Positions 44,060-54,162 of a stretch of DNA of 64,000 bases are shown here, one piece after another (the first letter of the stretch is position 1; each line of letters starts with the position of its first letter). The stretch lies in contig QULQ01000008.1 of NCBI GenBank assembly GCA_003490145.1, positions 120,487-184,486 of the forward strand, written 5' to 3'. Origin of the DNA: Lachnospiraceae bacterium OM04-12BH (GTDB lineage: Bacteria > Bacillota > Clostridia > Lachnospirales > Lachnospiraceae). Made by a program: the position numbers and the translations under genes. The notes beneath the pieces are model-generated. The model had not been told where the DNA came from. It ran no database searches and saw only the letters and a program-made list of their open reading frames with translations.

Positions 44060-45409
44060 ATGAAAAAGAAAATAATCTCTTGTATTCTGGCATGCACCAT
44101 GGGACTTGGCCTGTTGGTAGGCTGTGGCTCATCAGACAATGGAGGTGCCACAGCAGCAGACACTGCTACACAGGATTCATCATCAGCAGAAACAGACACA
44201 GCAGCAGAAACCGCAGAAGCAGACACTGCAGGCGGGCAGGATAAGGTAGTGATTCACTATTATTCCTGGAGCGAAGGTGACTATCTGCAGCAGATGGTAG
44301 ATGCGTTCAATGCATCCAGTGAGAATGTAACGGTAGAAATGACGCAGGTAAGCAGTGACGAGTATGATGACAAGCTTATGACTATGTTGGCCGGGGACAA
44401 CGATATTGATGTATTTAATATGAGATCCACTTCCCTGTTAAGTAATCTGGCAAAGAGCGGAAATCTGACAGATATTTCCCAGATGATCAATGACAGCGGC
44501 ATGGATATTTCCACTTATGGAACCGGATTTGCAGACACTAAGGTAGATGACAAATTCTATGGACTTCCTTACAGAGCATCTGCTTATGGACTTTTCTATA
44601 ACAAAAAAATGTTTGATGCAAAGGGAGTTGCTTATCCTGATAACCTGACATGGGATGAATATGCAGATCTGGCAGCAGAGTTATCGGAAGGCACAGGCGC
44701 TGACAGGATCTATGGCGGTTATATTCCTGACTGGAATAACTGTGCTTATATTACACTTCAGGAAGGCTCCAACTTCGCAGATGATGACCTGAGTGCACTT
44801 CAGGACTGGTGGGAGCTGGAAAACAGGATGTATAACACAGACAATTCCCATATGAGCTATTCTGATATGGTGAGCAGCGGTACCGATGGAATCAACTTCT
44901 TCTGCTCCGGCAAGTGCTATATGTATCCCGGTGGAGAATGGTCTATCAGTGATGTACTGACTATGTTAAAGAACGATCCTACAATCGCAGACAATTTTGA
45001 ACTTGGTATTGCAACTGTTCCCCAGCCTGCAAAGACAGACGATCCGGTTACTATTGGTGGTGTAAGTACCTTCATCGGTATCAATGCATCTTCTGAAAAG
45101 CAGGAAGCAGCCTTTGAATTTATTTCCTACATGGCTGGAAAAGAGGCGGCAAAATATATCGCAGCCGCAGGCGCAATCCCTGCTTATATTGATGATGATA
45201 TTACAGCAGTATTTGAAGAAGCAATCGGTGTATCCGGAGCAGCTAATATCCTGAATCCGTCCAAGATTTCCGAAACACTGATGATCCCTGAATATACAGA
45301 GCTTCAGACTATTGAAAAGGAAGAAAGAGAACTGTACCTGCTCGGTGAGCAGTCTCTGGAAGACGGATTAAAGAACTTCGAAGAGAGAAGAGCAGAAGTA
45401 ATGAACTAA
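44060..45409 (+). CDS. ABC sugar transporter binding lipoprotein
   Basis: Family 1 solute-binding lipoprotein (CUT1). Lipobox LLVGC near residue 22, an Asp/Thr/Ala-rich spacer, then the SBP fold with VIHYYSWSEGDYLQQMVDAFN, YGLPYRASAYGLFYNKKMFD and GGVSTFIGINASSEKQEAAFEFI. Captures an oligosaccharide outside the cell and hands it to the two permeases that follow. AAAGGAGG precedes the ATG. The neighbouring GH35 and GH51 genes point to a galactose- or arabinose-containing ligand. Confidence 0.92.
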   Translation: MKKKIISCILACTMGLGLLVGCGSSDNGGATAADTATQDSSSAETDTAAETAEADTAGGQDKVVIHYYSWSEGDYLQQMVDAFNASSENVTVEMTQVSSDEYDDKLMTMLAGDNDIDVFNMRSTSLLSNLAKSGNLTDISQMINDSGMDISTYGTGFADTKVDDKFYGLPYRASAYGLFYNKKMFDAKGVAYPDNLTWDEYADLAAELSEGTGADRIYGGYIPDWNNCAYITLQEGSNFADDDLSALQDWWELENRMYNTDNSHMSYSDMVSSGTDGINFFCSGKCYMYPGGEWSISDVLTMLKNDPTIADNFELGIATVPQPAKTDDPVTIGGVSTFIGINASSEKQEAAFEFISYMAGKEAAKYIAAAGAIPAYIDDDITAVFEEAIGVSGAANILNPSKISETLMIPEYTELQTIEKEERELYLLGEQSLEDGLKNFEERRAEVMN

Positions 45410-45428
45410 GGATAAGGAGGGAAGCCAT

Positions 45429-46334
45429 ATGGCAAAGCAAGCTGTCAAAAAGAGCAGCCGCAGGCTGAAACAGAATCTGGTTGGATGGGGGTTTGTCCTT
45501 CCAAGCCTGATCGTATTCATCCTGTTTATGTTCCTGCCTATTGTGCTTGGATTCTGGTACAGCCTGACAGATTATACAGGGCTGTCGAAAGATTACCAGT
45601 TCATCGGACTGCAGAATTACATCAAGATGTTCTCAGACCGGTATTTTAAAGTATCCGTTAAAAATAACTGCATTTATGCCGTATGGTTTTCTGTCCTGAC
45701 TATGCTGGTATCTCTGATACTGGCGAGCTTATTAAACAGATTAATGCGATTCCGGAAGTTTTTCCGGATCGCATTTTTCCTGCCATACATTTCATCAATG
45801 GTGTCCGTAGCGGTCATCTGGAAGATGATCTTTAATCCGCAGGGAGGCCCTTTAAATACTGTGCTGGGGCAGCTTGGCATCAGTAATCCTCCCCAGTGGC
45901 TGGCATCTACTACATGGGCACTGTATGCCGTGATCATCGTATCTGTTTGGAAAAACTGTGGCTACTATATGATGATTTTTCTGGCAGGATTGCAGAATGT
46001 GCCGGATTCCCTGTATGAGGCAGCAGCTCTTGATGGAGCCGGTAAGCTGCAGCAGTATTTCAGGATCACCCTTCCGCTGATCAGTCCGACCATATTCCTG
46101 AATCTGATCCTGGTTACAATCAATTCCTTCCAGGTATTTGATCTGGTCAGTGTCATGACGGACGGAGGACCCGGTATGAGTACAAATGTGCTGGCATACA
46201 GGATTTATTATGAAGGCTTCAAGAGTATGCATATGGGATACGCGTCTGCAATCTCTTATTTCCTGTTTGCAGTGATCCTTGTGATCACCATCATCCAGTT
46301 TGTTGCGCAGAAGTACTGGGTAAATTATGACTAA
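45429..46334 (+). CDS. ABC sugar permease (MalF type)
   Basis: Inner-membrane component of a CUT1 importer, 301 residues, about six TM helices. The EAA loop YEAAALDGAGKLQQYFRITLPLI is intact; it docks to a shared ATPase such as MsmK, which is not encoded nearby. The ATG follows AAGGAGGG. It lies 20 bases after the binding-protein gene and 16 bases before the second permease. Confidence 0.93.
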   Translation: MAKQAVKKSSRRLKQNLVGWGFVLPSLIVFILFMFLPIVLGFWYSLTDYTGLSKDYQFIGLQNYIKMFSDRYFKVSVKNNCIYAVWFSVLTMLVSLILASLLNRLMRFRKFFRIAFFLPYISSMVSVAVIWKMIFNPQGGPLNTVLGQLGISNPPQWLASTTWALYAVIIVSVWKNCGYYMMIFLAGLQNVPDSLYEAAALDGAGKLQQYFRITLPLISPTIFLNLILVTINSFQVFDLVSVMTDGGPGMSTNVLAYRIYYEGFKSMHMGYASAISYFLFAVILVITIIQFVAQKYWVNYD

Positions 46335-46349
46335 GGAGGAGAGAATACG

Positions 46350-47168
46350 ATGAAAAAAGCAAAAAATGTAATATTTTATGCATTAATGTTCCTTCTGTCC
46401 TTTGCCATGATCTTTCCATTTCTGTGGATGATATCGACTTCATTCAAATTCGACAGTCAGGTGTTTACAACACCGATCGAATGGATCCCGGATCCTGTAA
46501 ATTTCAGTAATTATGTGAAGGTGTGGACAGAAGAGCCATTTCTGACCTTTTACAAAAATACAGCTTTTGTTGCGGTATTTGCTACAGTGGGTCAGGTTAT
46601 TATCAGTGCAATGGCAGCTTATGCTTTTGCAAAGATGAAATTCACCGGAAGGAATATAGTATTTGGGCTTTATCTGGCAACTATGATGGTGCCATGGAAT
46701 ACGATCATGATTCCACAGTATCAGATCATCAGTAAGCTGCATCTGACAGATACTCATCTGGCGCTGATCCTGGGACAGCTTGCCAGCGCTTTCGGCATTT
46801 TCCTGCTCCGGCAATTTTTTATGACAGTACCGGATGAGCTGGTGGAGGCAGCGAGGATCGATGGAGCCGGTGAGGGAAGGACCTTCGCACAGATCATGCT
46901 GCCACAGGCAAAACCGGCGCTGGCAACACTGATCATATTTACATTTATACAGGTATGGAATGACTATATGGCGCCGCTGATCTATCTGAATACAAAAGAG
47001 AAATATACGATCCAGCTTGGCCTTAAATTTTTCCAGTCAGAGCATACTATGCAGTATACCGTTATAATGGCAGGAACAGTGTGTGCCTTGATCCCAATCC
47101 TGATCATATTTCTGGTATTTGAAAAGCAGATCACAAACGGAATGGTTCACAGCGGACTGAAAGGCTAA
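46350..47168 (+). CDS. ABC sugar permease (MalG type)
   Basis: Second permease, 272 residues, about six TM helices. EAA loop VEAARIDGAGEGRTFAQIMLPQAKPALATL is followed by WNDYMAPLIYL, as in MalG-type subunits. The ATG follows AAGGAGGAG. It pairs with the MalF-type gene; the glycosidase genes that follow are in the same operon. Confidence 0.93.
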   Translation: MKKAKNVIFYALMFLLSFAMIFPFLWMISTSFKFDSQVFTTPIEWIPDPVNFSNYVKVWTEEPFLTFYKNTAFVAVFATVGQVIISAMAAYAFAKMKFTGRNIVFGLYLATMMVPWNTIMIPQYQIISKLHLTDTHLALILGQLASAFGIFLLRQFFMTVPDELVEAARIDGAGEGRTFAQIMLPQAKPALATLIIFTFIQVWNDYMAPLIYLNTKEKYTIQLGLKFFQSEHTMQYTVIMAGTVCALIPILIIFLVFEKQITNGMVHSGLKG

Positions 47169-47185
47169 GAAGGAAAGGATTTTTT

Positions 47186-49777
47186 ATGGAAGCGATCAGA
47201 TTAGATCAGAATGGAATTTATATTAATGGAAAATATCAGACATTACTGGCATCCTCCCTGTTTTATTTCCGGATCCCGAGGGAGCGGTGGAATGACAGGA
47301 TGAAGCTGCTGAAAACAGCAGGTTATCAAGCTATTGATGTGTACTTTCCCTGGAATTATCATGAAACAGCACCAGATGTCTGGGATTTTGAAGGAAATAA
47401 GGATGTAGAGAGCTTTCTAAAGCTGGCAGCAGAAAATGAGCTGTTTGTTATCGCACGCCCAGGACCATATATCTGCTCCGAATGGGATGGCGGTGCAATT
47501 CCTGCGTGGCTTTCGGAGAAAAAGGTTGCAGTCAGACAGGATGATCCAGGATTTCTATCTGAAATGCGAAACTGGTATGCGCATATCCTGCCAGTGCTTT
47601 CAAAGTACCAGATCGGACAGCAGGGAACGATCATCTGTATGCAAATCGAAAATGAACTGGATTTTTATCGCTGCACAAGTCCTGTCAGTTATATGGAAAA
47701 GCTGAAAAAGATGGCAGAAGAATTTGGCATGACTGTACCGCTTTTCTATTGCTGCGGACAGAATGATCTACTCCGCGGAGGTGGTCTGACACCAGATCTC
47801 TATACGGCATATAATGTATATTCTGATGGAAAAAATCCGGATCTTGAGGAAAGGGCAATTCATCTGTATCATGCCGTACAGGAAAGAAGTATGCCATTCC
47901 TGGTGACGGAAACTAACAGAGAGCATAGCTATCTGAAGCGGCTTTTGGCATGTGGGGCAAAGCTCTTAAGTCCTTATAACCAGACTGCCGGATCAACCAT
48001 GGATTTTTATAATGGAATTACTAACTGGGGGACAGAAGAAAATCCGGTAGCCTTGATGGCTTCTGATTATGATTTCCGTTCCATGATCGGTTCAGCAGGT
48101 GAATGCAATGAGCAGATCTATCAGGCCCGTCTTCTGGCAGGACTTATCAGAAGTCTGGGAGAGTCTCTTGCCACAGCGAAGCCAGGATTTCATTCGGAGC
48201 TTTCTGTGCAGTCGGAAGGACAGATAAACAGGAAGGTACCCTTTCTGAAGCTGAAGGAAGGGGAATTGATGGAGCTTTCTAATCTGGAGCGGAAGCAGGT
48301 GATTACCGTTCATACAGAAAAAGACAGCTTCGTGGTAGATATGAAGCCTCTTGAAACAAGACTTCTTCCCTGGAATTTTCACATTGGCAGGGAATGTGTG
48401 ATCCGACACAGCAATTATGAGATCGGATGGATCAGCCAGCAGAAGGATCGCACAAAGGTATGCCTTTATGGAGAAGGTCTTTTGGACTGTCTTCTTGACG
48501 GTGCAGAGGGAAGTAGCCGGATCCAGAAAGAGATGGAAGAGGAGGAGATTGTCTTTTCCTATGGAGCTGTTGATTTTGTGGCAGGTTCCAGGGAACATAT
48601 GGGAGCTGCCAGGATTCCGGGACTTCCGGATCTCGCCTGTCTGCCGGAAGAACAGAAGGATGACGGGAAAGAAGTCACCTTGTATGTTGGAGAGGCACAG
48701 CTTACTAAAGAGAATAGCATAAAAGCAGAAATTGCGCCTATGGAAAGCCTTGGGCAGTATCGGGGTATTGGATGCTATGATGTGACACTCGCTGCAGATG
48801 GTGAATACCTGATTGCAGGAGCTGCAGATCTGCTGACAATCCGTAATCAGAAAAGCTGTGAAACCCTGTATTCTAATGGAAATTGTCTGCGCAGGTTTTT
48901 TAAAAAAGGAGAGGTGCAGCTACAGACAGAAATCTGGGGACACAGTAATTTTGATGATATCCGGTGTAAGAGTCTGCAGATGGGCTCTTTAAAGGGAATT
49001 TCAAAACTGATGAGGATTACCAGAAGGGAAGATATCAGTGAAAGCTGGCTGTTTGACCTGGATGAAGGAGCATTTTCAGAAACTTGCTTTTTCAGACATT
49101 CCCCGTATAATACAATTATGGGGATCGATGGCTATAACCGTGCAGCATCTCCACTGAAAACCATTTATTCAAGATTTGTTGTTTCAGACAAGGACGAGGA
49201 TGCCCTGTTCTTACATTTTGAGAAGGCAGATTGCTTGATCGCTGTTTATGTCAATAATTCTCTGGTTTCTATGGTACAGAAGGACGACCCGTATGTGGAT
49301 CTAAGTGCTTTTGCCGGAAGTGGGCGGATAGAGCTGACGGTCAGGATCCTTCGTAGATATTATACAGATCTGGCAGGCAGAGTGACACTTTTGGGAGGCA
49401 AAACGATTAAAGAGTGTACCTATAGTGAGCTTTTGCCTCAGGCTGCGAAGGCCTTCAGGAATGTCGAGCTTCCACTCAGGCTGCAGAAGGGGGAAAATCG
49501 TTTCCTGAAGCTGCAGATGCAGACAGACAAGAAAGAAGTAAAGCTGTTCTTTAAGGGAAAGGATCTGAAACTGACGGTATATGCAGGTGGACACGTAGCG
49601 GGAAGGATCCTGCTGCAGGAGGAAAATATGCCTGTGGTTGCCGGTGGAAACCGGGATGTGGTTTATCTGTGTGGTGAATGGTGCGGTGATGTGACCATAT
49701 GGTGCCAGGCTACCGGGGAAAGACCGGTGTTAGAGGATCTCCGGATGGCAGAATATAGCAGTCTGCAGAAAAACTGA
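47186..49777 (+). CDS. GH35 beta-galactosidase
   Basis: A large cytoplasmic enzyme of 863 residues without signal peptide. The GH35 catalytic barrel shows [20 protein letters not shown], the [20 protein letters not shown] motif and the acid/base Glu in [10 protein letters not shown] (near residue 155); the nucleophile is probably the Glu in [11 protein letters not shown]. Beta-domains follow. It should release terminal beta-galactose from imported oligosaccharides. It is co-transcribed with the ABC genes. Confidence 0.9.
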   Translation: MEAIRLDQNGIYINGKYQTLLASSLFYFRIPRERWNDRMKLLKTAGYQAIDVYFPWNYHETAPDVWDFEGNKDVESFLKLAAENELFVIARPGPYICSEWDGGAIPAWLSEKKVAVRQDDPGFLSEMRNWYAHILPVLSKYQIGQQGTIICMQIENELDFYRCTSPVSYMEKLKKMAEEFGMTVPLFYCCGQNDLLRGGGLTPDLYTAYNVYSDGKNPDLEERAIHLYHAVQERSMPFLVTETNREHSYLKRLLACGAKLLSPYNQTAGSTMDFYNGITNWGTEENPVALMASDYDFRSMIGSAGECNEQIYQARLLAGLIRSLGESLATAKPGFHSELSVQSEGQINRKVPFLKLKEGELMELSNLERKQVITVHTEKDSFVVDMKPLETRLLPWNFHIGRECVIRHSNYEIGWISQQKDRTKVCLYGEGLLDCLLDGAEGSSRIQKEMEEEEIVFSYGAVDFVAGSREHMGAARIPGLPDLACLPEEQKDDGKEVTLYVGEAQLTKENSIKAEIAPMESLGQYRGIGCYDVTLAADGEYLIAGAADLLTIRNQKSCETLYSNGNCLRRFFKKGEVQLQTEIWGHSNFDDIRCKSLQMGSLKGISKLMRITRREDISESWLFDLDEGAFSETCFFRHSPYNTIMGIDGYNRAASPLKTIYSRFVVSDKDEDALFLHFEKADCLIAVYVNNSLVSMVQKDDPYVDLSAFAGSGRIELTVRILRRYYTDLAGRVTLLGGKTIKECTYSELLPQAAKAFRNVELPLRLQKGENRFLKLQMQTDKKEVKLFFKGKDLKLTVYAGGHVAGRILLQEENMPVVAGGNRDVVYLCGEWCGDVTIWCQATGERPVLEDLRMAEYSSLQKN

Positions 49778-49802
49778 CAGGCAGCTTCGAGAGGAGAAGG
49801 CG

Positions 49803-51311
49803 ATGGCAAAATTGGTTATTAACGAAACAAAGAAGCTTGGAAAGATCAATGCTGAGCTCTATGGACATTTTTCAGAGCATCTGGGAAGGTGCATTTATGA
49901 AGGAATCTATGTGGGAGAAAATTCTGAGATTCCGAACAAAAACGGAATGCGGACAGATGTGGTGGAAGCTCTGAAAGAAATGAAGATTCCGGTACTCCGC
50001 TGGCCGGGAGGCTGCTTTGCGGATGAATACCACTGGAAGGACGGTATTGGTCCCAAAGAGAGCCGCAAGAAAATGATCAATACGAACTGGGGTGGTGTGC
50101 TGGAGGATAACAGCTTTGGTACTCATGAGTTTATGGAGCTTTGTGAACAGCTTGGCTGTAAGACCTATATCAATGGAAATGTGGGAAGCGGCACCGTGCA
50201 GGAAATGTCAGAGTGGTTTGAGTATATGACCTTTGACGGTGTATCACCTATGGCAGACCTCCGGAAGGAAAACGGCCGGGAGAAGCCCTGGAAGGTAGAT
50301 TATTTCGGCGTAGGCAATGAGAACTGGGGCTGTGGCGGCAATATGACACCGCAGTATTACGGCAATCTTTACCGCAGATACCAGACCTTCCTTAGGGACT
50401 ATTCGGGAAAGGGTGAGACAGCGAAGATCTGCTGCGGGGCAAATGCAGCTGATTACCACTGGACAAAGGAGGTGCTGGAAACAGCCTTTGACCATACACC
50501 GCCGCATCTTCACGGCTATATGGATGGCCTTTCCCTACATTATTATACAGTGCCGGGACCGGACTGGGATCATAAGGGAAGTGCCACAGAATTTACCACG
50601 GGGGAGTGGTATAAGACACTAGCCAAGGCAGAGAAGATGGAAGAGCTGATCAAAAAGCATGGCGATATCATGGACTGCTATGATCCGGAGAAAAAGGTCG
50701 GCATGATGATTGATGAATGGGGCTGCTGGTTTGATGTGGAGCCGGGAACCAATCCGGGTTTCCTTTATCAGCAGAATACCATGAGGGATGCACTGGTAGC
50801 CTGCCTTTCCCTGAACATTTTCAACAAGCACTGTGACCGTGTGAAGATGGCCAACATTGCACAGCTTGTCAATGTACTGCAGTCAGTGATCCTGACAGAG
50901 GGCGCCAAGATGGTACTGACTCCGACCTACTATGTATTCCATATGTTCCGTGGTCATCAGGAGAGCGAGCTCCTGGACAGTACCCTGACTACAGAAATGG
51001 TCGGAGAAGGAGAGGATAAGGTGCCTCATATCAGCGAATCCGTTTCCATGGATGCAGAGGGCAATATCCTGATCACGCTTGGAAACCTTTCCTCAGAGGA
51101 AGCCGATACAGTAACAGTGCAGTTCATGGATAAGAAGATCTCACAGATAAAGGCGAGGATCCTGACAGGAGCCATGACAGCGCATAATACCTTCGATGAG
51201 CCGGACTGCGTGAAGGAAGAGGGTTTCACGGATTACAGGATCACGGAAGCAGGAGATCTTGCCGTAGAGCTTCCGGCATGCAGTGTGGTACAGATTGAGA
51301 TCAGAGCATAA
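49803..51311 (+). CDS. GH51 alpha-L-arabinofuranosidase
   Basis: Removes alpha-linked arabinofuranose from oligosaccharides, 502 residues, cytoplasmic. The start resembles the family ([21 protein letters not shown]), [19 protein letters not shown] is intact, acid/base Glu is in [13 protein letters not shown] (near 174) and the nucleophile Glu in MIDEWGCW (near 306). The GH35 plus GH51 pair fits arabinogalactan- or arabinogalactan-protein-type side chains. GAGAGGAGAAGG precedes the ATG. The stop shares one base with the next ATG. Confidence 0.95.
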   Translation: MAKLVINETKKLGKINAELYGHFSEHLGRCIYEGIYVGENSEIPNKNGMRTDVVEALKEMKIPVLRWPGGCFADEYHWKDGIGPKESRKKMINTNWGGVLEDNSFGTHEFMELCEQLGCKTYINGNVGSGTVQEMSEWFEYMTFDGVSPMADLRKENGREKPWKVDYFGVGNENWGCGGNMTPQYYGNLYRRYQTFLRDYSGKGETAKICCGANAADYHWTKEVLETAFDHTPPHLHGYMDGLSLHYYTVPGPDWDHKGSATEFTTGEWYKTLAKAEKMEELIKKHGDIMDCYDPEKKVGMMIDEWGCWFDVEPGTNPGFLYQQNTMRDALVACLSLNIFNKHCDRVKMANIAQLVNVLQSVILTEGAKMVLTPTYYVFHMFRGHQESELLDSTLTTEMVGEGEDKVPHISESVSMDAEGNILITLGNLSSEEADTVTVQFMDKKISQIKARILTGAMTAHNTFDEPDCVKEEGFTDYRITEAGDLAVELPACSVVQIEIRA

Positions 51312-51565
51312 TGGAACAGAGAATATGCAGGAGGTGTCTGGCAAAGGATATGCCGGACGCCTCCTATTTTGACAATATGTATGAATATATCAGACAGCTT
51401 GATCCGGAGATCAAAGCGGAAGATTCTCTTTATGAAGAGAGGCTTTCCTTCTGTAAAGAGTGTGACCACCTGCTGAACGGTATGTGCCGGATCTGTGGGT
51501 GCTTTGTGGAAATGCGGGCAGCCATCAGGAAGAACCATTGCCCGGATATCCATAGGAAGTGGTGA
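51311..51565 (+). CDS. Small Cys-rich DUF6171-like protein
   Basis: An 84-residue protein with an N-terminal CRRC, a central CKECDHLLNGMCRICGCFVEMRAA and a late HCP, which suggests two metal-binding (zinc) clusters. It resembles small Lachnospiraceae proteins named DUF6171. Its ATG overlaps the GH51 stop (TAATG), so translation is coupled. The function is unknown; it may be a zinc-ribbon-type accessory protein. Confidence 0.7.
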   Translation: MEQRICRRCLAKDMPDASYFDNMYEYIRQLDPEIKAEDSLYEERLSFCKECDHLLNGMCRICGCFVEMRAAIRKNHCPDIHRKW

Positions 51566-51578
51566 GAAAATCCAGAAA

Positions 51579-51875
51579 GAGCAGTAGGCGGGGCATGGGA
51601 AGAGAAAAAGGTCTGGGATGCCCCGCCAGGAAGGAAAAACCTCAAGAAAAAGTCAGGGAAGAGCAGTAGGCGGGGCATGGGAAGAGAAAAAGGACTGGGA
51701 TGCCCCGCCAGGAAGGAAAAACCTCAAGAAAAAGGCAGGGAAGAGCAGTAGGCGGGGCATGGGAAGAGAAAAAGGACTGGGATGCCCCGTCAGGAAGGAA
51801 AAACCTCAAGAAAAAGGCAGGGAAGAGCAGTAGACGGGGCATGGGAAGAGAAAAAAGGTCTGGGATGCCCCGCCA
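51579..51875. repeat. Four tandem 82-bp palindromic repeats
   Basis: Units begin at 51579, 51661, 51743 and 51825, exactly 82 bases apart, and the fourth is cut short near 51875. Each holds arms GGCGGGGCAT and ATGCCCCGCC about 16-20 bases apart, inside a purine-rich strand. Since 82 is not divisible by 3, any ORF through it shifts frame, so it is non-coding. Copies 1 and 4 share GGTCTGGG in the loop, copies 2 and 3 share GGACTGGG. Copy 3's right arm (ATGCCCCGTC) is exactly complementary to copy 4's left arm (GACGGGGCAT). There are no spacers, so it is not a CRISPR array. It lies between the arabinan gene operon and srtB. Confidence 0.9.
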
Positions 51876-51884
51876 GCCCTGACA

Positions 51885-51914
51885 TTGACTTTCCATATCG
51901 GCGTAGTGTAAAAT
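51885..51914 (+). promoter_or_regulatory. Promoter of the sortase gene
   Basis: TTGACT (51885-51890) and TAAAAT (51909-51914) are separated by 18 bases, right after the tandem repeats. The leader to the GTG start is about 40 bases. Confidence 0.6.
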
Positions 51915-51957
51915 ATTGACTACAGGGAATCCGGTATTGTGAAAGGGGAAATGGAAA

Positions 51958-52740
51958 GTGAAAAACAAATTATGGCTGATCGTGCTGATTGTTTCATTGG
52001 CAGCAGCAGTAGTATCGGGAATCAATGTATTCCGGCTGTCAAGAGAGTACCAGAAGGGCATCAATGAGTATCAGCAGCTGGAAAGCTATGCCTCTGTCAA
52101 AGAGGAAGCGCCGGTACAGGAAGAAAGCACAGAGGCAGAGGAAACAGAGGAAGAAAGTCTGATCCCGGTATCTGTTGACATCCAGTATGATGAACTGAAG
52201 AAGATCAATGAAGATTTTGCTGGCTGGCTGTATTATGAACCACTGGACATCAGCTATCCGATCGTCCGTGGGAATGACAATGATTATTACACCCATTATA
52301 CTTTCGAAGGGGAGAAGAACAGTTCCGGTGCGATCTTCATGGACTTTCTGAACAAGACGGATTGCAGCGATTACAATACGATCGTATATGGACATAATAT
52401 GAGAAATGGAACCATGTTTGGTTCCCTCAAGAAGATGCTCAATGATTCTTCCATACAGGAAGAAAATCCGAACTTCTATGTGTTTACAGAAGATAAGGCT
52501 TATATGTATGAGATCTTTGCAGTGTATTTGACACAGGCAGATTCCAGAACCTATGACCTGATCCGGAATGAGGAGGAGCAGCAGGGTTTTCTGGATTATG
52601 TGGATGAGACAGCAACCTGGAGATCAGATAAGGTTGTCAGTGTATCTGATAAGGTGATAACATTGTCTACCTGCCATGGACTTCACAGCAATAACAGAAC
52701 TATCATCCTTGGTGTATTAGTTGCCAGTGAAGACCGGTAG
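51958..52740 (+). CDS. srtB: Class B sortase
   Basis: Cell-wall or pilin transpeptidase, 260 residues. N-terminal TM anchor (LWLIVLIVSLAAAVVSGI), a Glu-rich linker, then the sortase fold with DISYPIVRGNDNDYYTHYTF, catalytic His in IVYGHNMRNGTMFG, Cys in LSTCHGLHSNNRTIILG (near 239), and the Arg in NRTI. The start is a GTG at 51958 after AAAGGGG. It shares 24 bases at its 3' end with the convergent pilus operon. No sortase substrate with a sorting signal was recognised in the window. Confidence 0.9.
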   Translation: MKNKLWLIVLIVSLAAAVVSGINVFRLSREYQKGINEYQQLESYASVKEEAPVQEESTEAEETEEESLIPVSVDIQYDELKKINEDFAGWLYYEPLDISYPIVRGNDNDYYTHYTFEGEKNSSGAIFMDFLNKTDCSDYNTIVYGHNMRNGTMFGSLKKMLNDSSIQEENPNFYVFTEDKAYMYEIFAVYLTQADSRTYDLIRNEEEQQGFLDYVDETATWRSDKVVSVSDKVITLSTCHGLHSNNRTIILGVLVASEDR

Positions 52741-53169
52741 AGAATCATCCAGGGAAAGATCTGAAACGGTTTCCACTTCGAAACAGGTGATCCGGTACAA
52801 AGGATCAGAAGAAGCAGCGGGATACAGCGGATCCAGAGAAACAACAAGTGCCTGTGTATCACTTATGGAATAAGAAAAAGTAAGAGAGTCCTGAAAAGAC
52901 TCTTTTATTTTTTGCCTGTAATCCGCTTCAGAGGAACTTTCTTCATAAGCAGCAAGCAGTTCCTGATTCATGCGTGCCATTTCCAGGTTCGCCTTGCTGA
53001 CTGCTTCGTAGTAGGCGGTGGTACGGGCAGAGAGCTTTTCGCTGAGTCTGTAATCAGCAAGGGCACTGACTGCGGAAAGTCCGGCAAAGCACACCAGACA
53101 GAGGATCACAATGATGATCAGCAGGGAAGAAGCACCAATATTCATACCATAAGTTTTTTCCTTTTTCAT
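52717..53169 (-). CDS. Membrane protein of the pilus-like operon (last gene)
   Basis: A 150-residue protein with a single N-terminal TM helix (SLLIIIVILCLVCFAGLSA) after a short charged segment and an extracytoplasmic domain of about 110 residues. The helix position is like that of minor pilins, but the canonical G/E cleavage site is not clear. It starts in an ATGA overlap with the pilin-like gene and ends inside the srtB coding region on the other strand. Function is inferred only from its place in the operon. Confidence 0.6.
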   Translation of the reverse strand: MKKEKTYGMNIGASSLLIIIVILCLVCFAGLSAVSALADYRLSEKLSARTTAYYEAVSKANLEMARMNQELLAAYEESSSEADYRQKIKESFQDSLTFSYSISDTQALVVSLDPLYPAASSDPLYRITCFEVETVSDLSLDDSLPVFTGN

Positions 53170-53642
53170 GGGCGGCTCCTTTGAAGCAATGTAGTATCCA
53201 GAGAATAAATCACATCTCCAGAGGAAAACTCCGAGATCACGATATGGCAGGTGATAAGAGCCGGATCGGAGTCAGCGTAGAGCGAGATCGTCTGCTGGAA
53301 GACAGCGGAAGCAGCCTCAGCCGGATCCAGGCAATCAAATTTATCTGTATAAAACAGAGTCAGCGTAGAGGCATTGTCACTGTCAGCGATGGCTGCTGTA
53401 CCGGAGGATTCTCCGCATCCAAGGAGAGATGCCATTTTTTCGGGATCTCCGTTCGTGGCATAAAAAATCTCGGCAGTATTCTGTGCCAGAAGGATGCTGT
53501 GGTTCAGGGCAATGCTGCGTTCACTGATCATATGTGATTTCACAAAGAGCTGGATGCAGATTGCGGCCGCCAGCGAAAAGAAAAGAATGGCAATGATCAG
53601 TTCCATAAGGAAGAGGCCGGTTTTTCTGGCATTATTGTTCAT
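53166..53642 (-). CDS. Prepilin-like protein
   Basis: A protein of about 158 residues with a type IV prepilin N-terminus: a short basic leader, Gly, then LFLMELIIAILFFSLAAA, so the cleavage site G/L and Glu at +5 are present. The C-terminal part is a small periplasm-facing domain with one Cys pair (GCGES and FDCLD). The ATG at 53642 follows GGAGG; the longer open frame from 53681 is not used. It overlaps both neighbours by a few bases. No prepilin peptidase gene is in the window. Confidence 0.75.
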   Translation of the reverse strand: MNNNARKTGLFLMELIIAILFFSLAAAICIQLFVKSHMISERSIALNHSILLAQNTAEIFYATNGDPEKMASLLGCGESSGTAAIADSDNASTLTLFYTDKFDCLDPAEAASAVFQQTISLYADSDPALITCHIVISEFSSGDVIYSLDTTLLQRSRP

Positions 53643-54162
53643 TCGCAGCACCTCCTTCCTCGTTTTCCACAGGAGAAACATACGGATCCGCTTTCAGACT
53701 CACAGAAAGGCTGCAGTCGTCACCATCTGCTGTGCGGATCGTGATCTGCAGGAGATTATCCTGAATCCGGGAAACAGAAAAATCACTGACCGGAAGGATT
53801 TTTTGACCTGCAGAGAGGGAAAGAGGGGTATCTTCTCTTACCATGAGCTCCTTCAGATAGCCTTCATCTTCGTACAGCCAGGTGATATAGGCGGTATCCT
53901 GTACCGTCTTTTGGAGCTTCAGGGCAGACCTTCCCTCCAGTGTGGAAGCTGTGATGGCACCGCTTCTGTCAGCCTGACGGATCTTTTCCGTCACATAGGC
54001 GAAGGAGGTTCTGTCATTGAAGTTGATTTCAGTGTTGGAGACTGTTTTGCCGTAAATATCGGCACCAATGGAGATCAGAAAAATGGTGGACAGGGCAAAA
54101 ATACAGAACAGACCAATGACAAACAGAATATCAATGATATGTCGTTCTTCCTGTTTTCTCAT
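53632..54162 (-). CDS. DUF4860 protein of the pilus-like operon
   Basis: A 176-residue protein with an N-terminal TM helix (IDILFVIGLFCIFALSTIFLI) preceded by a charged segment, then an extracytoplasmic domain with NFNDRTSFAYVTEKIRQAD and ITWLYEDEGYLKELMV. This layout matches DUF4860 as I recall it, a family seen next to type II secretion/pilus genes in Firmicutes. It starts in an ATGA overlap with the upstream gene. Probably a minor pilin or assembly protein. Confidence 0.75.
   Translation of the reverse strand: MRKQEERHIIDILFVIGLFCIFALSTIFLISIGADIYGKTVSNTEINFNDRTSFAYVTEKIRQADRSGAITASTLEGRSALKLQKTVQDTAYITWLYEDEGYLKELMVREDTPLSLSAGQKILPVSDFSVSRIQDNLLQITIRTADGDDCSLSVSLKADPYVSPVENEEGGAANEQ

Noticed and set aside
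51579..51875. Possible CRISPR array
   Set aside because: The 82-base units are contiguous without unique spacers, and no cas gene is nearby.
51618..51882. Open frames of 60-70 residues in the tandem repeats (repeating MPRQEGKTSRK)
   Set aside because: They follow the 82-bp repeats, which shift frame at each unit; no start with a ribosome-binding site and no protein-like pattern.
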